64,000 nt of DNA, taken from contig NZ_JBNJLT010000008.1 of NCBI RefSeq assembly GCF_050113635.1, positions 1-64,000 of the forward strand, written 5' to 3'. Below are positions 40,645 through 49,420 of the stretch, in pieces (position 1 is the stretch's first letter; the number at the start of each line of letters is the position of its first letter). Position numbers and translations under genes: made by a program. The DNA is from Marinimicrobium sp050113635 (GTDB lineage: Bacteria > Pseudomonadota > Gammaproteobacteria > Pseudomonadales > Cellvibrionaceae). The notes beneath the pieces were generated by a model. It searched no databases, was not told the DNA's origin, and saw only the letters and a program-made list of their open reading frames with translations.

Positions 40645-42828
40645 ATGAACCTATTCGCCACCTGCCCCAAAGGCCTGGAAGCCCTGCTCTATCGGGAGCT
40701 TGAAAGCCTCGGGGCCAATGACCTCAAGGAAACCGTGGCGGGCGTCAGCTTCTCCGGCGACTTGCAACTGGCGTACCGAGCCTGCCTGTGGTCACGCCTG
40801 GCCAACAAAGTCCTTCTCCTGCTGGCGGAATTCCCCGTGGGGGATCAGGACACGCTCTATAAAGGCGCTGTTACCGTGCCCTGGGAAGAACACCTCGGGC
40901 CACAAAGCACCTTCGTCGTAGACTTCACCGGCACCACCGGCGCCATCCGCAATACCCAGTTCGGTGCCCTGAAAATCAAGGACGCCATTGTCGACCGCCT
41001 GCGGGAACAAACCGGCAGTCGCCCTTCGGTCAGCAAACAGCAGCCGGACCTGCGCATTAATGCCCGCCTGAACAAAGGCCGCCTGGCGCTCAGCCTGGAC
41101 CTGTCCGGAGACAGCCTCCACCGTCGTGGCTACCGCACCCGTCAGGGCGTGGCCCCCATGAAAGAAAACCTCGCGGCCGGCGTCTTGATACGTGCTGGCT
41201 GGCCCGCGATGGCGCGCCAGGGTGGAGCGCTGATCGACCCCATGTGCGGCGCCGCTACCCTATTGATCGAAGGCGCCATGATGGCCGCCGATATCGCTCC
41301 GGGTCTTGGGCGCTCACGGTTTGGGTTTGAACAATGGCTCAACCATCGCAACGATATATGGCTGGCGCTGCGCGAAGAGGCCATGCAACGCAAAGCCGCC
41401 GGACTGGCGCGGCCTCAACCCGAAGTCCGCGGTTACGACGGCAACCTGTCCGTCATCCGCTCGGCGGAGGACAACATCATCCAGGCCGGTCTGGATGAAT
41501 GGTTGCGCGTCAGCCGCAAAGAGCTGGCTGATCTCAAACAGCCTACCCACAAACGGCTGGAACCCGGTTTGGTCATCACCAACCCACCCTATGGCGAGCG
41601 GCTGGGCGACGTGGAATCACTGAAGGGGTTGTATCGCCACCTCGGCGAGCGCCTCAAAGCCGAATTCCCCGGCTGGCAGGCCGCCGTTTTCACCGGCAAC
41701 CCGGACCTGGGCAAGCAAATGGGTCTGCGTGCCCACAAGCGCTATAAATTGTTCAACGGCCCCATGCCTGCCGAACTGCTGATGTTCCGCGTGGAAGACA
41801 GCGCTTTTGTCAACGCCGCCCCCAAACGGTTACCGCACGAAGGCCCGGCGCCGGACGAACCGCTGAGCGACGGTGCCCAGATGCTGGCCAACCGGCTGCA
41901 AAAAAACCTCAAGCAACTGGCCAAATGGGTGAAAAAGGAAGGGATTCAATGTTATCGGCTGTACGACGCCGACATGCCAGAATACTCAGCGGCCATTGAC
42001 CTGTACCACACCGAAGACGGAGCGCGGTACGCGCACGTTCAGGAATACGCCGCGCCGAAATCCGTGGACGAAGCCAGAGCCGATCAGCGCTTTGCCGACA
42101 TCCAGGCGGCGGTGCCCCGAGCCCTTGAACTTGACGCAGACCACATCAGCTATAAGCAACGTCGGCGTCACAGCCACAACGACGGCAGCCAGTACCAGAA
42201 GCTGTCGGCCCCCCCCGAATCCGCACCGCTGGTGGTGCGCGAAGGCCAAGCGCGGCTACAAGTTAACCTCTGGCAATACCTGGACACCGGCCTGTTCCTC
42301 GATCATCGTCCGGTGCGTCTGAAAATTGCACAAATGGCGCGCGGTGCCCGCTTCCTGAATCTCTTCTGCTACACCGGCACCGCCAGTATTCACGCGGCAC
42401 TCGGCGGCGCACGCAGTACGCTCAGCGTGGACATGTCAAACACCTATCTACAGTGGGCACGCAACAACATCGCACTGAACGGCTTGAGCGACGCCAAGCA
42501 CCGCACCGAGCGGGCCGACTGTTTGGAGTGGCTGAAAACCAACGAACAAACGTTTGACCTGATCCTGCTGGACCCGCCCAGCTTCTCCAACTCCAAGCGC
42601 ATGCCCGGCGTGCTGGATATCCAGCGCGATCACGTCCAACTGATCGAGTCCGCCGCCAGCGCACTGAACCCCGGCGGCACCCTGATTTTCTCGACCAACC
42701 TGCGCAGCTTCACCATGGATCAGGAAGCCCTTTCCCGCTGGCACCTGGAAGACATTACCGCGCAAACCATCGACCGGGATTTCCAGCGCAACACCAAGAT
42801 CCATCAATGCTGGCTGATAAGCGCTTAG
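40645..42828 (+). CDS. rlmL: Bifunctional 23S rRNA methyltransferase RlmKL (m2G2445 and m7G2069)
   Basis: 727 aa. A THUMP domain (about 60-160) is followed by the first methyltransferase with VITNPPYGERLG (m2G2445) and a second RlmK-type Rossmann methyltransferase with FLNLFCYTGTASIHAALGGA and LILLDPPSFSNSKRM (m7G2069). The fused form is usual for gammaproteobacteria. ATG 40645 is preferred to the GTG one codon upstream. Single-gene unit with its own promoter region. Confidence 0.95.
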   Translation: MNLFATCPKGLEALLYRELESLGANDLKETVAGVSFSGDLQLAYRACLWSRLANKVLLLLAEFPVGDQDTLYKGAVTVPWEEHLGPQSTFVVDFTGTTGAIRNTQFGALKIKDAIVDRLREQTGSRPSVSKQQPDLRINARLNKGRLALSLDLSGDSLHRRGYRTRQGVAPMKENLAAGVLIRAGWPAMARQGGALIDPMCGAATLLIEGAMMAADIAPGLGRSRFGFEQWLNHRNDIWLALREEAMQRKAAGLARPQPEVRGYDGNLSVIRSAEDNIIQAGLDEWLRVSRKELADLKQPTHKRLEPGLVITNPPYGERLGDVESLKGLYRHLGERLKAEFPGWQAAVFTGNPDLGKQMGLRAHKRYKLFNGPMPAELLMFRVEDSAFVNAAPKRLPHEGPAPDEPLSDGAQMLANRLQKNLKQLAKWVKKEGIQCYRLYDADMPEYSAAIDLYHTEDGARYAHVQEYAAPKSVDEARADQRFADIQAAVPRALELDADHISYKQRRRHSHNDGSQYQKLSAPPESAPLVVREGQARLQVNLWQYLDTGLFLDHRPVRLKIAQMARGARFLNLFCYTGTASIHAALGGARSTLSVDMSNTYLQWARNNIALNGLSDAKHRTERADCLEWLKTNEQTFDLILLDPPSFSNSKRMPGVLDIQRDHVQLIESAASALNPGGTLIFSTNLRSFTMDQEALSRWHLEDITAQTIDRDFQRNTKIHQCWLISA

Positions 42829-42863
42829 CGCTGTGAGTTACGGCGCAAATTTGTAAGCTTTTC

Positions 42864-42892
42864 GTAACAGAAAGGCCGAATTGGGTTATAAT
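42864..42892 (+). promoter_or_regulatory. Putative sigma-70 promoter of wbpM
   Basis: GTAACA (42864-42869), a 17-bp spacer and a perfect TATAAT (42887-42892) lie 78 bp upstream of the wbpM start. The -10 and spacing are strong; the -35 matches at four of six positions. Confidence 0.65.
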
Positions 42893-42969
42893 ACGCCCGT
42901 TGTTGCCCTGTTAAAGAACATCGGTCAGCTGCCGGGCACAATTTGGTCACTCACATGGAGCTGGGATGT

Positions 42970-44889
42970 ATGCTGGAAGCCTTGTTTGAGTCCTCCCGGA
43001 CAACCAAGCGCATTATCTCGTTGATCTACGACAGTCTTGCCATCTTCACGGCATTCTACGCTGCCGCTTTCCTGCGGCTGGGCAGCTTCGATTCTCCATT
43101 TCTTGATAAAGACCTGATCGTCGCCGTCATTACCCTGGTCGCGAGCCTGGCCATCTTTATCCGCATGGGCATGTACCGGGCGATCCTGCGCTACATGAGC
43201 ACGCCGGCGATGCTGACTATTGTGGGCTGCGTGTTCATTTCCGCCCTCGTTGTCGCCACCACCAGCTTTCTACTTCAATCACGACTGCCCCGCTCCGTTC
43301 CCTTTATCTACTTTACCATCGCCCTGCTGTTGATCGGCGCGCCCCGACTGCTGGTGCGCAGCGTTATCCTGATGATCAGCCGCCGTAGCGTGGACCTAAA
43401 AGAGCCCGTACTCGTCTACGGCGCCGGATACACCGGCCACCAGCTTACCCTCGCGCTCCAGGGCTCACAGTACAAACCCGTCGCCTTTGTCGATGACAAC
43501 CCGACGCTACACCGCACCGTGGTGGCGAACATCACCGTCTACGATCCCAAAATGATCGAGGCCCTGATTCGCACCCACCGCATCAGTAAAATCCTGCTCG
43601 CCCTGGGTAACACGCCGAACTCGCGCCGCGCCCAGGTCATCAAGCGGCTGGAATCCCTGGCGGTGTCCGTGCAAACCGTTCCCGCCATTCCCGATATTCT
43701 CAGCGGCAAGGCCCGCATCGAGCATATTCGCGATGTGGACATCGAAGACCTGCTGGGCCGTGACCCGGTCTCTTCGCAGCCGGAACTGATGCAGGCCTGC
43801 ATCACCGACAAAGTGGTCATGGTCACCGGCGCTGGCGGCTCCATCGGCAGCGAACTGTGTCGCCAGATTATTCAGCACCGGCCCCGCGCCATCGTCCTGT
43901 TCGAACTGAATGAATTCAGTCTCTACCAGATTGAGCGCGAGCTGCACGAGACCGAAGAATATCGCAGCCAGAATATTAATCTCTACAGCATTCTCGGCTC
44001 CGTCCAGAAAGAACACCGCGTGGAAACCATCATGCGCAGCTTCGGCGTACAGACGGTGTACCACGCCGCCGCCTACAAGCATGTGCCGCTGGTAGAACAC
44101 AACATCGTGGAAGGCGTGCGCAACAACGTCTACGGCACCTGGTATACCGCCGAAGCCGCCATTCGGGCCGGGGTGGAATCCTTCGTGCTCATTTCCACCG
44201 ACAAGGCCGTGCGCCCCACCAACATCATGGGCGCGTCCAAGCGGCTGGCCGAACTGGTCCTGCAAGGCCTCGCCAAACGCCAAAGCAATACCGTGTTCAG
44301 TATGGTGCGCTTCGGGAACGTGCTCGGTTCATCCGGCTCCGTCGTGCCTCTGTTCCGCGAGCAAATCAAGAATGGCGGCCCCGTCACCGTGACCCACCCG
44401 GAAATGGTGCGCTACTTTATGACCATCCCGGAAGCGGCCAAGCTGGTCATTCAGGCCGGGGCCATCGGCACCGGTGGCGATGTGTTCGTGCTGGATATGG
44501 GAGAACCGGTCAAGATCGTAGACCTGGCCACACGCATGATCCACCTGTCCGGCCTGGAAGTGAAAGACGAAGACCACCTCAACGGCGACATCGAAATCGA
44601 ATTCAGTGGCCTGCGCCCCGGCGAAAAACTGTACGAAGAACTGCTGATCGGCACCAACGTAGCGGGCACCCAGCATCCAGGCATTCTCCGCGCCGAGGAA
44701 GAGCACCTGAGCTGGGAGAAAACCAAGTATCTACTGGATGAACTGGACGTCGCCTGCCACGCCTACCAGTGCGACCGCGTTAAAGAACTGCTGGTCGAGG
44801 CCCCCACCGACTACAAAGCCAGTATGCTCATCAGTGACTCCGTCTGGCGTCAAAAACAAAATACCGGCAAGCTGCGAGTGGTGAATTAA
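42970..44889 (+). CDS. wbpM: WbpM/FlaA1-type UDP-sugar 4,6-dehydratase (membrane-anchored)
   Basis: 639 aa. Four N-terminal TM helices (about 15-125) lead into a degenerate first nucleotide-binding region, then a full SDR domain (VTGAGGSIGSELCRQI; ISTDKAVRPTNIMGASKRLAE). The catalytic motif has Met in place of Tyr before the Lys (S-M-K), as in WbpM-class enzymes. It converts UDP-GlcNAc to the 4-keto-6-deoxy intermediate for QuiNAc/FucNAc-type sugars. ATG 42970 follows GGAGCTGGG. Its stop overlaps the convergent wbpL stop by 4 bp. Confidence 0.9.
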   Translation: MLEALFESSRTTKRIISLIYDSLAIFTAFYAAAFLRLGSFDSPFLDKDLIVAVITLVASLAIFIRMGMYRAILRYMSTPAMLTIVGCVFISALVVATTSFLLQSRLPRSVPFIYFTIALLLIGAPRLLVRSVILMISRRSVDLKEPVLVYGAGYTGHQLTLALQGSQYKPVAFVDDNPTLHRTVVANITVYDPKMIEALIRTHRISKILLALGNTPNSRRAQVIKRLESLAVSVQTVPAIPDILSGKARIEHIRDVDIEDLLGRDPVSSQPELMQACITDKVVMVTGAGGSIGSELCRQIIQHRPRAIVLFELNEFSLYQIERELHETEEYRSQNINLYSILGSVQKEHRVETIMRSFGVQTVYHAAAYKHVPLVEHNIVEGVRNNVYGTWYTAEAAIRAGVESFVLISTDKAVRPTNIMGASKRLAELVLQGLAKRQSNTVFSMVRFGNVLGSSGSVVPLFREQIKNGGPVTVTHPEMVRYFMTIPEAAKLVIQAGAIGTGGDVFVLDMGEPVKIVDLATRMIHLSGLEVKDEDHLNGDIEIEFSGLRPGEKLYEELLIGTNVAGTQHPGILRAEEEHLSWEKTKYLLDELDVACHAYQCDRVKELLVEAPTDYKASMLISDSVWRQKQNTGKLRVVN

Positions 44890-45902
44890 CGCCGTTCGCG
44901 GCTCCCGGCTCCCAGCCAGCACACCGCCACGACCAACGGGGCATACGCCAACAAAACGCCCGAGACCGGTTCCAGTCCGCCGACGACCACCCACGCGGCG
45001 ACAGGAAACAACCACAATACATTCACAGCACCACACAGCAACGTCACGGGCCGGTGCCCAAAACGCCGTGCCAAACGTTGATAGGCGTGACTGCGGTGCG
45101 CCTCATACACCTTCTCACCGCGTAAACAGCGCCGCACCAGCGTCACCGTGGCATCCGTCACAAACACACCCAGCAGAATCACCCAGCCCCAGAACAGCAC
45201 CGCCGCCTGAGTCGCTGCAAAAACGGATAGCAGTCCCAGCCAGAGCCCGACAAAACCGCTGCCCGCATCCCCCATAAAAATACGCGCGGGGGGAAAGTTC
45301 CACACCAGAAACCCTGCGGACGCCGCGGCCAACAGGAGAGGCAGGGCCAGACTAACCTCAGGCATCCCCCACGCTGCCAGCAACACCCCGCCGAGACATA
45401 CCGTCACAGCTTCTACACCCGCAATGCCGTCAATCCCGTCCATAAAGTTGTACAGGTTCAGCAGCCACACCACATACAGCAGCAGCGGTACCCACAGCCA
45501 TTCACCGGGCATCATCACGCCCAACACCGGCAAGTCCGGCAAACCACCCAACCAACCAGTGCCCCATAATGCCGCTGCAAAATGCGTCAATAACCGCCAG
45601 CGTGCCGCCACATGCCCGTGGTCATCCAGCCAGCCCACCGCCGCCACCAGCAGCCCAGCGCCGCCCAACGCATACACAACCTTGGCCGTAACCACGCCTG
45701 ACAAGCCCAACGCCACCAGACCCAGCAAAGCGGTGGTCACAATTGCCACCCCACCGCCCCGTGGCGTTGGAACGTCATGTGAACTGCGCGCATTCGGCAC
45801 ATCAAGCAGCTTGCGGCGCACCGCATAACCACGCAACACGCCCGTCAGCGCAACGCTCACCCCAAACGCCACCAACGCCAAAACGAGCCAACGGGCATAC
45901 AT
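44886..45902 (-). CDS. wbpL: WbpL/WecA-type undecaprenyl-phosphate glycosyl-1-phosphate transferase
   Basis: 338-aa polytopic membrane enzyme of the MraY/WecA superfamily that loads the first sugar phosphate onto undecaprenyl phosphate for O-antigen. Motifs: GWLDDHGHV, LYNFMDGIDGIAG, IFMGDAGSGFVG and the HRSHAYQRL histidine motif. Together with wbpM and wbpV it corresponds to the Pseudomonas wbpV-wbpL-wbpM set. Its ATG lies only 5 bp behind the brnA stop, so it is probably read from the toxin-antitoxin promoter. Confidence 0.92.
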   Translation of the reverse strand: MYARWLVLALVAFGVSVALTGVLRGYAVRRKLLDVPNARSSHDVPTPRGGGVAIVTTALLGLVALGLSGVVTAKVVYALGGAGLLVAAVGWLDDHGHVAARWRLLTHFAAALWGTGWLGGLPDLPVLGVMMPGEWLWVPLLLYVVWLLNLYNFMDGIDGIAGVEAVTVCLGGVLLAAWGMPEVSLALPLLLAAASAGFLVWNFPPARIFMGDAGSGFVGLWLGLLSVFAATQAAVLFWGWVILLGVFVTDATVTLVRRCLRGEKVYEAHRSHAYQRLARRFGHRPVTLLCGAVNVLWLFPVAAWVVVGGLEPVSGVLLAYAPLVVAVCWLGAGSRERR

Positions 45903-45907
45903 TCTAA

Positions 45908-46180
45908 TTACCGGTCTTCGTGCAGCCGACCTTCCACATATTTATGAAGGATACTGGCAACCAGTGTTTGGTAGGGAATGCCCTCTGACAGAGCTCTTTT
46001 TTGAAGTCCCCGAAGATCCTTTGAAGACAGCCGGATGTTAATTCTGGCATCTTTTTTAAACATTGCCTCCGCATAGTGCTGGTGCCGCACCTTTCTTTTT
46101 TCAAAGTCCGGCGCTCGCTGCAACTCAGAGGCTTCGAACGTTTCAAGAATGTCTTGCTCTTCTTTGTCCAGCTTTCTCAT
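45908..46180 (-). CDS. brnA: BrnA-family antitoxin
   Basis: 90 aa. The C-terminal ribbon-helix-helix region (ARINIRLSSKDLRGLQKRALSEGIPYQTLVASILHKYVEGRL) is typical of BrnA/CopG-like antitoxins; the N-terminus binds the toxin. It represses its own operon in characterised systems. Start overlaps the brnT stop by 4 bp. The genome continues into wbpL after 5 bp. Confidence 0.88.
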   Translation of the reverse strand: MRKLDKEEQDILETFEASELQRAPDFEKRKVRHQHYAEAMFKKDARINIRLSSKDLRGLQKRALSEGIPYQTLVASILHKYVEGRLHEDR

Positions 46181-46455
46181 TTTGGACCTCCCAAATAGGT
46201 TTTGGTCGCTTTCCGGCTCGGGATAATCGTTTTCAGAAAAACCTCATCATCCGACTCCACAAAAGGCACCAGGTAAGCATACCCCTCTATTTCAATCACA
46301 TGTATTTGTTGACCTGGGTAACGTTCCTGGTTTGGGTGCTCGAGCGTATCTATAATCCCTCCGATTGAGACGTGTAGGACCACATCCTCAAAAGAGATAT
46401 TCCGCTCTTTTTGGAGAAGCTTGTTCTTCTCAGGATTCCATGTAAATGATTTCAT
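46177..46455 (-). CDS. brnT: BrnT-family ribonuclease toxin
   Basis: 92 aa. SFTWNPEKNKLLQKERNISFEDVVL, HPNQERYPG and a final IIPSRKATKTYL match the RelE-fold BrnT family (typical F-x-W-D/N-x-x-K...; R/A-x-x-R/K near the end). It cleaves RNA when BrnA is lost. ATG 46455 is chosen over one 39 bp upstream. It precedes brnA, the normal order. Confidence 0.87.
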   Translation of the reverse strand: MKSFTWNPEKNKLLQKERNISFEDVVLHVSIGGIIDTLEHPNQERYPGQQIHVIEIEGYAYLVPFVESDDEVFLKTIIPSRKATKTYLGGPK

Positions 46456-46542
46456 GAAGTGGATGATAGCACATTGTGTGCTTTTTGTACTCAAAATTTT
46501 GGGGGTTTAAGCGTTTATGTAATGACCCAATCTCGATACGTG

Positions 46543-46585
46543 CCTTAGACCGGTCCACCGACCGTTGGCGCAGCCTGCATCCTCC
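46543..46585. repeat. Decayed copy of the wbpV 3' end (left direct repeat)
   Basis: This stretch repeats the sequence at 47444-47486: CCTTAG, then GTCCACCGACCGTT, GGCGCAGCC and a CCTCC tail, with a one-base gap and a few substitutions. The right copy contains the true wbpV stop codon. The left copy is frame-broken. The two copies flank the MNT/HEPN module. Confidence 0.7.
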
Positions 46586-46648
46586 TCCAGCCATTGCATA
46601 CAATTACCGAGCGCCGTAGTATAACTAAAACCATCCGCCGGACCTTAA

Positions 46649-46951
46649 ATGATGAGATTGACGCCCTACCAATGCGCCTCAATTAAGCGAGAGACAGAAG
46701 CCTTGTTCGGCGAACGCGCTGAGGTACGAGTCTTTGGCTCTCGCCTTAATGACACTAGCAAGGGTGGCGATATTGACTTAATCGTGAGCACGCAACAACC
46801 CGTCGCACGCCCGGCACTATCCGCCGCCAAGCTAGCCACCAAACTCAGTCGCGTCTTTGATGGTCGAAAAGTGGACGTTTTAATCCACTCACCAACCCTT
46901 AAAGAGCTCCCCATTCACCGCTTTGCCTTGGATTCCGGAGAAAGGTTGTAG
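46649..46951 (+). CDS. MNT-domain nucleotidyltransferase antitoxin (MntA-like)
   Basis: 100-aa minimal nucleotidyltransferase. The active-site motif FGSRLNDTSKGGDIDLIV gives GSx9DxD, and VDVLIHSPT supplies the third acidic position. In MntA/HepT (type VII) systems it modifies the HEPN toxin at tyrosine. It ends 1 bp before the HEPN gene. AT-richer than the neighbours. A second Met in frame (MRLTP) is an alternative start. Confidence 0.85.
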   Translation: MMRLTPYQCASIKRETEALFGERAEVRVFGSRLNDTSKGGDIDLIVSTQQPVARPALSAAKLATKLSRVFDGRKVDVLIHSPTLKELPIHRFALDSGERL

Positions 46952-46952
46952 C

Positions 46953-47432
46953 ATGGAAAATGAAACTTCTCGCTTACTATTTCTCACTCGAGTTGTCCAA
47001 AAAGAAGCTCTATACCTTACCGAGACCACAGGGCGCCTCTTCGGCGATGAAAGCGTCACTACTTCCACGGTAAGGAGTTGGGTTACGGATTCTATTATGG
47101 CAGAGCGCCTTGACGCTTTTGTCGCAAGGTTTGGCCGATTACAAGATACTATTGGAGACAAACTTATCCCCAGACTATTGAGTTTTCTAGGGGAGTCCCT
47201 TGGCCCTGCCATTGATAATCTTGACAAAGCCGAGAAGTTCGGTTGGATTGACTCTGCAGATGACTGGATAGCGCATAGAAAACTCCGGAATCAAATGATC
47301 CACGAGTATATTGAGGACGAGACTGTGCTCGTTGACGCCTTGGAAACTGCACGACTCTGGGTTTCTCCAATGGTAGACATCGCACATCGACTATCAAATA
47401 CCGTAAATCAACGTGTACCGTCACCACCTTAG
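46953..47432 (+). CDS. HEPN-domain toxin (HepT-like)
   Basis: 159 aa, all-helical. The RNase motif RNQMIHEY fits Rx4HxY exactly (about residue 114-121). Preceding helices (RLDAFVARFGRLQDTIGDKLI, DNLDKAEKFGWIDSADDWI) form the HEPN bundle. ATG 46953 lies 1 bp after the MNT stop; GGAGAAAGG upstream is its ribosome binding site. With MNT this is a type VII toxin-antitoxin pair. It ends 13 bp before the convergent wbpV stop. Confidence 0.85.
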   Translation: MENETSRLLFLTRVVQKEALYLTETTGRLFGDESVTTSTVRSWVTDSIMAERLDAFVARFGRLQDTIGDKLIPRLLSFLGESLGPAIDNLDKAEKFGWIDSADDWIAHRKLRNQMIHEYIEDETVLVDALETARLWVSPMVDIAHRLSNTVNQRVPSPP

Positions 47433-47443
47433 GCGCTACCACA

Positions 47444-47486
47444 CCTTAGGCTAGTCCACCGACCGTTCGGCGCAGCCCTTCCTCCA
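47444..47486. repeat. wbpV 3' end (right direct repeat)
   Basis: Right-hand member of the about 35-43 bp repeat pair flanking the MNT/HEPN module. It includes the last codons and stop of wbpV. A shorter duplication ACCTTAGGC also occurs twice at 47426-47451. Confidence 0.7.
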
Positions 47487-48348
47487 CTGAAAACGGGGGG
47501 CGCCACATTAGTTTATCCCGCGCGAAGTCATCGTTGACCTGCAGCGAATCACACAGCCGATCTGCCACTGCGCGCTTACCCAGCAAAGCCGCCCCGCGCT
47601 TCAGAACCGACTCGGGGCAAGGCCAAAGCCGAGCCGGTTTACCCAGCGCTTCCCCCGTTAAACGAAGCAACGCTGGCGTCGACAAATCCTGCCCGTCAGA
47701 GGCCATCACCACGCGATTCACCGCCGCAGGATGGCGCGCACACAACACCAGCAGATCCGCCAGGTTCTCCACGTAAATCAGGCTGCGCTTGTTCTGAATG
47801 GAAGCCAGCGGCAACGGCATACCGCGCCGCACCGCTTTAACCATGGCGGCGAAATTGGCGCGAACACCGGGGCCATACACCAGCGGCGGACGCACCACCA
47901 CCAGCTCCATACCGCTTTGCCGTGCCTGCTGCCACAGCGCCTGTTCACCCAAGAGCTTTGAACGGCCATACATATCCACGGGTGCCGGTGCATCGTGTTC
48001 GGAAAACGGCACACCGGTCGTCCGCTCGCCGTTCACCTTCACACTGCTCACAAACACAAAGCGCTTCGCACCGCGTGACGCCGCCAAGCGAGCCGCCGCC
48101 AACGGTTCATCGCAATTGGCCTGATGAAAAGCAGCCGGATCTCCCTGCGTATGAGCCAGGCCCGCGCAATAGATAACAACATCCTCTTTTTGCAGGCGTT
48201 GTCCCAGCGCTTCGGCTGGAAAAATTGAGTCATCAGCCAACTGAGAAGCCCGACGGGATACTCTGTAAAAGCCCTGCCCCTCAGCCTGCAAACGCGACGT
48301 CAAGGCACGTCCCACAAAGCCGGATGCACCGGGAATCCAAATCGTCAT
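47446..48348 (-). CDS. wbpV: NAD-dependent epimerase/reductase, WbpV-like
   Basis: 300-aa extended SDR. The coenzyme site is PGASGFVGRALTSRL; the catalytic motif is DMYGRSKLLGEQAL (YxxxK). Ser lies in VFVSSVKVNGE. It fits WbpV/WbjF-type 4-reductases that finish 6-deoxy-N-acetyl sugars such as FucNAc or QuiNAc after WbpM. In Pseudomonas wbpV lies directly before wbpL; here two toxin-antitoxin modules separate them by about 1.5 kb. Confidence 0.82.
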   Translation of the reverse strand: MTIWIPGASGFVGRALTSRLQAEGQGFYRVSRRASQLADDSIFPAEALGQRLQKEDVVIYCAGLAHTQGDPAAFHQANCDEPLAAARLAASRGAKRFVFVSSVKVNGERTTGVPFSEHDAPAPVDMYGRSKLLGEQALWQQARQSGMELVVVRPPLVYGPGVRANFAAMVKAVRRGMPLPLASIQNKRSLIYVENLADLLVLCARHPAAVNRVVMASDGQDLSTPALLRLTGEALGKPARLWPCPESVLKRGAALLGKRAVADRLCDSLQVNDDFARDKLMWRPPFSVEEGLRRTVGGLA

Positions 48349-48433
48349 CGTTAGAATCCTTCAGGCGTTTCTTTGTGTGTTTTCATGCGACCAACGGCCA
48401 CATGGTGTCCTCCTTGTAGGCGGTGTTTTCAGG

Positions 48434-48439
48434 TATACT
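48434..48439 (+). promoter_or_regulatory. Candidate -10 box (TATACT) for the 48.5-kb glycosyltransferases
   Basis: TATACT lies 31 bp upstream of the first glycosyltransferase start in the 121-bp gap between divergent genes. A good -35 at 16-18 bp is not visible (TCCTTG at 17 bp). Weak call. Confidence 0.3.
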
Positions 48440-48469
48440 CCGTCGAACTACGAACAATCAGAGTCAGTC

Positions 48470-49420
48470 ATGAGCAGCGATCCCCAGCACTCCGCCTACG
48501 AAGTCCTAGTATGTACCTATAACGGCGAACGCTACATTGCAGACCAACTGGAAAGCATTCTTAAACAGCAACCAGCGCCCGCCGGAGTATTAGTAAGCGA
48601 CGATGGCTCCACTGACCAGACACGGACTATTGTAAAGCAAATTGCGGCTTCCTCATCCATTTCTGTCGCCCTTATCGACGGCCCCGGCAAAGGCGTAATT
48701 CAGAATGTACTCACTGCCCTGCCGAAAACGACTGCTCCCTACGTCTTTCTTGCCGATCAGGATGACATCTGGCTGGACAACAAAGCTTCTCTTTTTTACG
48801 AAAAAATGCGCACTGACGACGCGCCTCACTTGATATTTTCCGATGCTTGGGTGTGGCACCCGGAGAGCAACGAAAAGACATCATTCTGGAAACTGGATCA
48901 ACTCAACCCCAGAAATGCTTCTGACCCGCGTCGGCTTGCTTTCCATAACACTGTGCAAGGAGCATCAGCCTGCGTAAACAGAGCGTTGATTATGGCTATG
49001 CAGAATACCGCGTGCCACTCCGATATTGTAATGCATGATTGGTGGCTCGCCTTAATAGCCAGCGGCACCGGCCTTATTGAGCCTATTGCCGAACCGACTC
49101 TGCTATACCGGCAGCACAACGACAACCAAGTCGGAGCTCGAGAACAGCTTGGAGGTAAACAACGGAACCCTCTACTAAGAAAGTTCAAAACCTCTCTCGC
49201 AAGTATTCGCCAAGCCGTCGCTTTTGCGAACCAATTTGAGGGTCAATTAAAAACGGAATATCGGCCGTTCTTCAATGCTTTGTCACATTCCCTAACAAAA
49301 GGCCCGCACAGACGGTTTTGGTTCATCCTCAAATTTTTCCCACGCAAACGAAACTGTTTTATCACACTCGCCCTATGGGGAATGATTATGGCGCAGAGAG
49401 TTGATACCCCCCCGCTATGA
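48470..49420 (+). CDS. Family 2 glycosyltransferase (rhamnosyltransferase-like)
   Basis: 316 aa. The GT-A start EVLVCTYNGERYIADQLESIL, VSDDGSTDQT and the DxD-like FLADQDDIWL are standard GT2. MHDWWLALIASGTG and LYRQHNDNQVGA fit the WbbL/rhamnosyltransferase-like subgroup that uses dTDP-rhamnose, made by the nearby rfb genes. ATG 48470 is preferred over longer starts. Its stop overlaps the next start as ATGA. Confidence 0.87.
   Translation: MSSDPQHSAYEVLVCTYNGERYIADQLESILKQQPAPAGVLVSDDGSTDQTRTIVKQIAASSSISVALIDGPGKGVIQNVLTALPKTTAPYVFLADQDDIWLDNKASLFYEKMRTDDAPHLIFSDAWVWHPESNEKTSFWKLDQLNPRNASDPRRLAFHNTVQGASACVNRALIMAMQNTACHSDIVMHDWWLALIASGTGLIEPIAEPTLLYRQHNDNQVGAREQLGGKQRNPLLRKFKTSLASIRQAVAFANQFEGQLKTEYRPFFNALSHSLTKGPHRRFWFILKFFPRKRNCFITLALWGMIMAQRVDTPPL

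Noticed and set aside
43507..44283. 258-codon open frame opposite wbpM
   Set aside because: Antisense shadow of the conserved wbpM domain.
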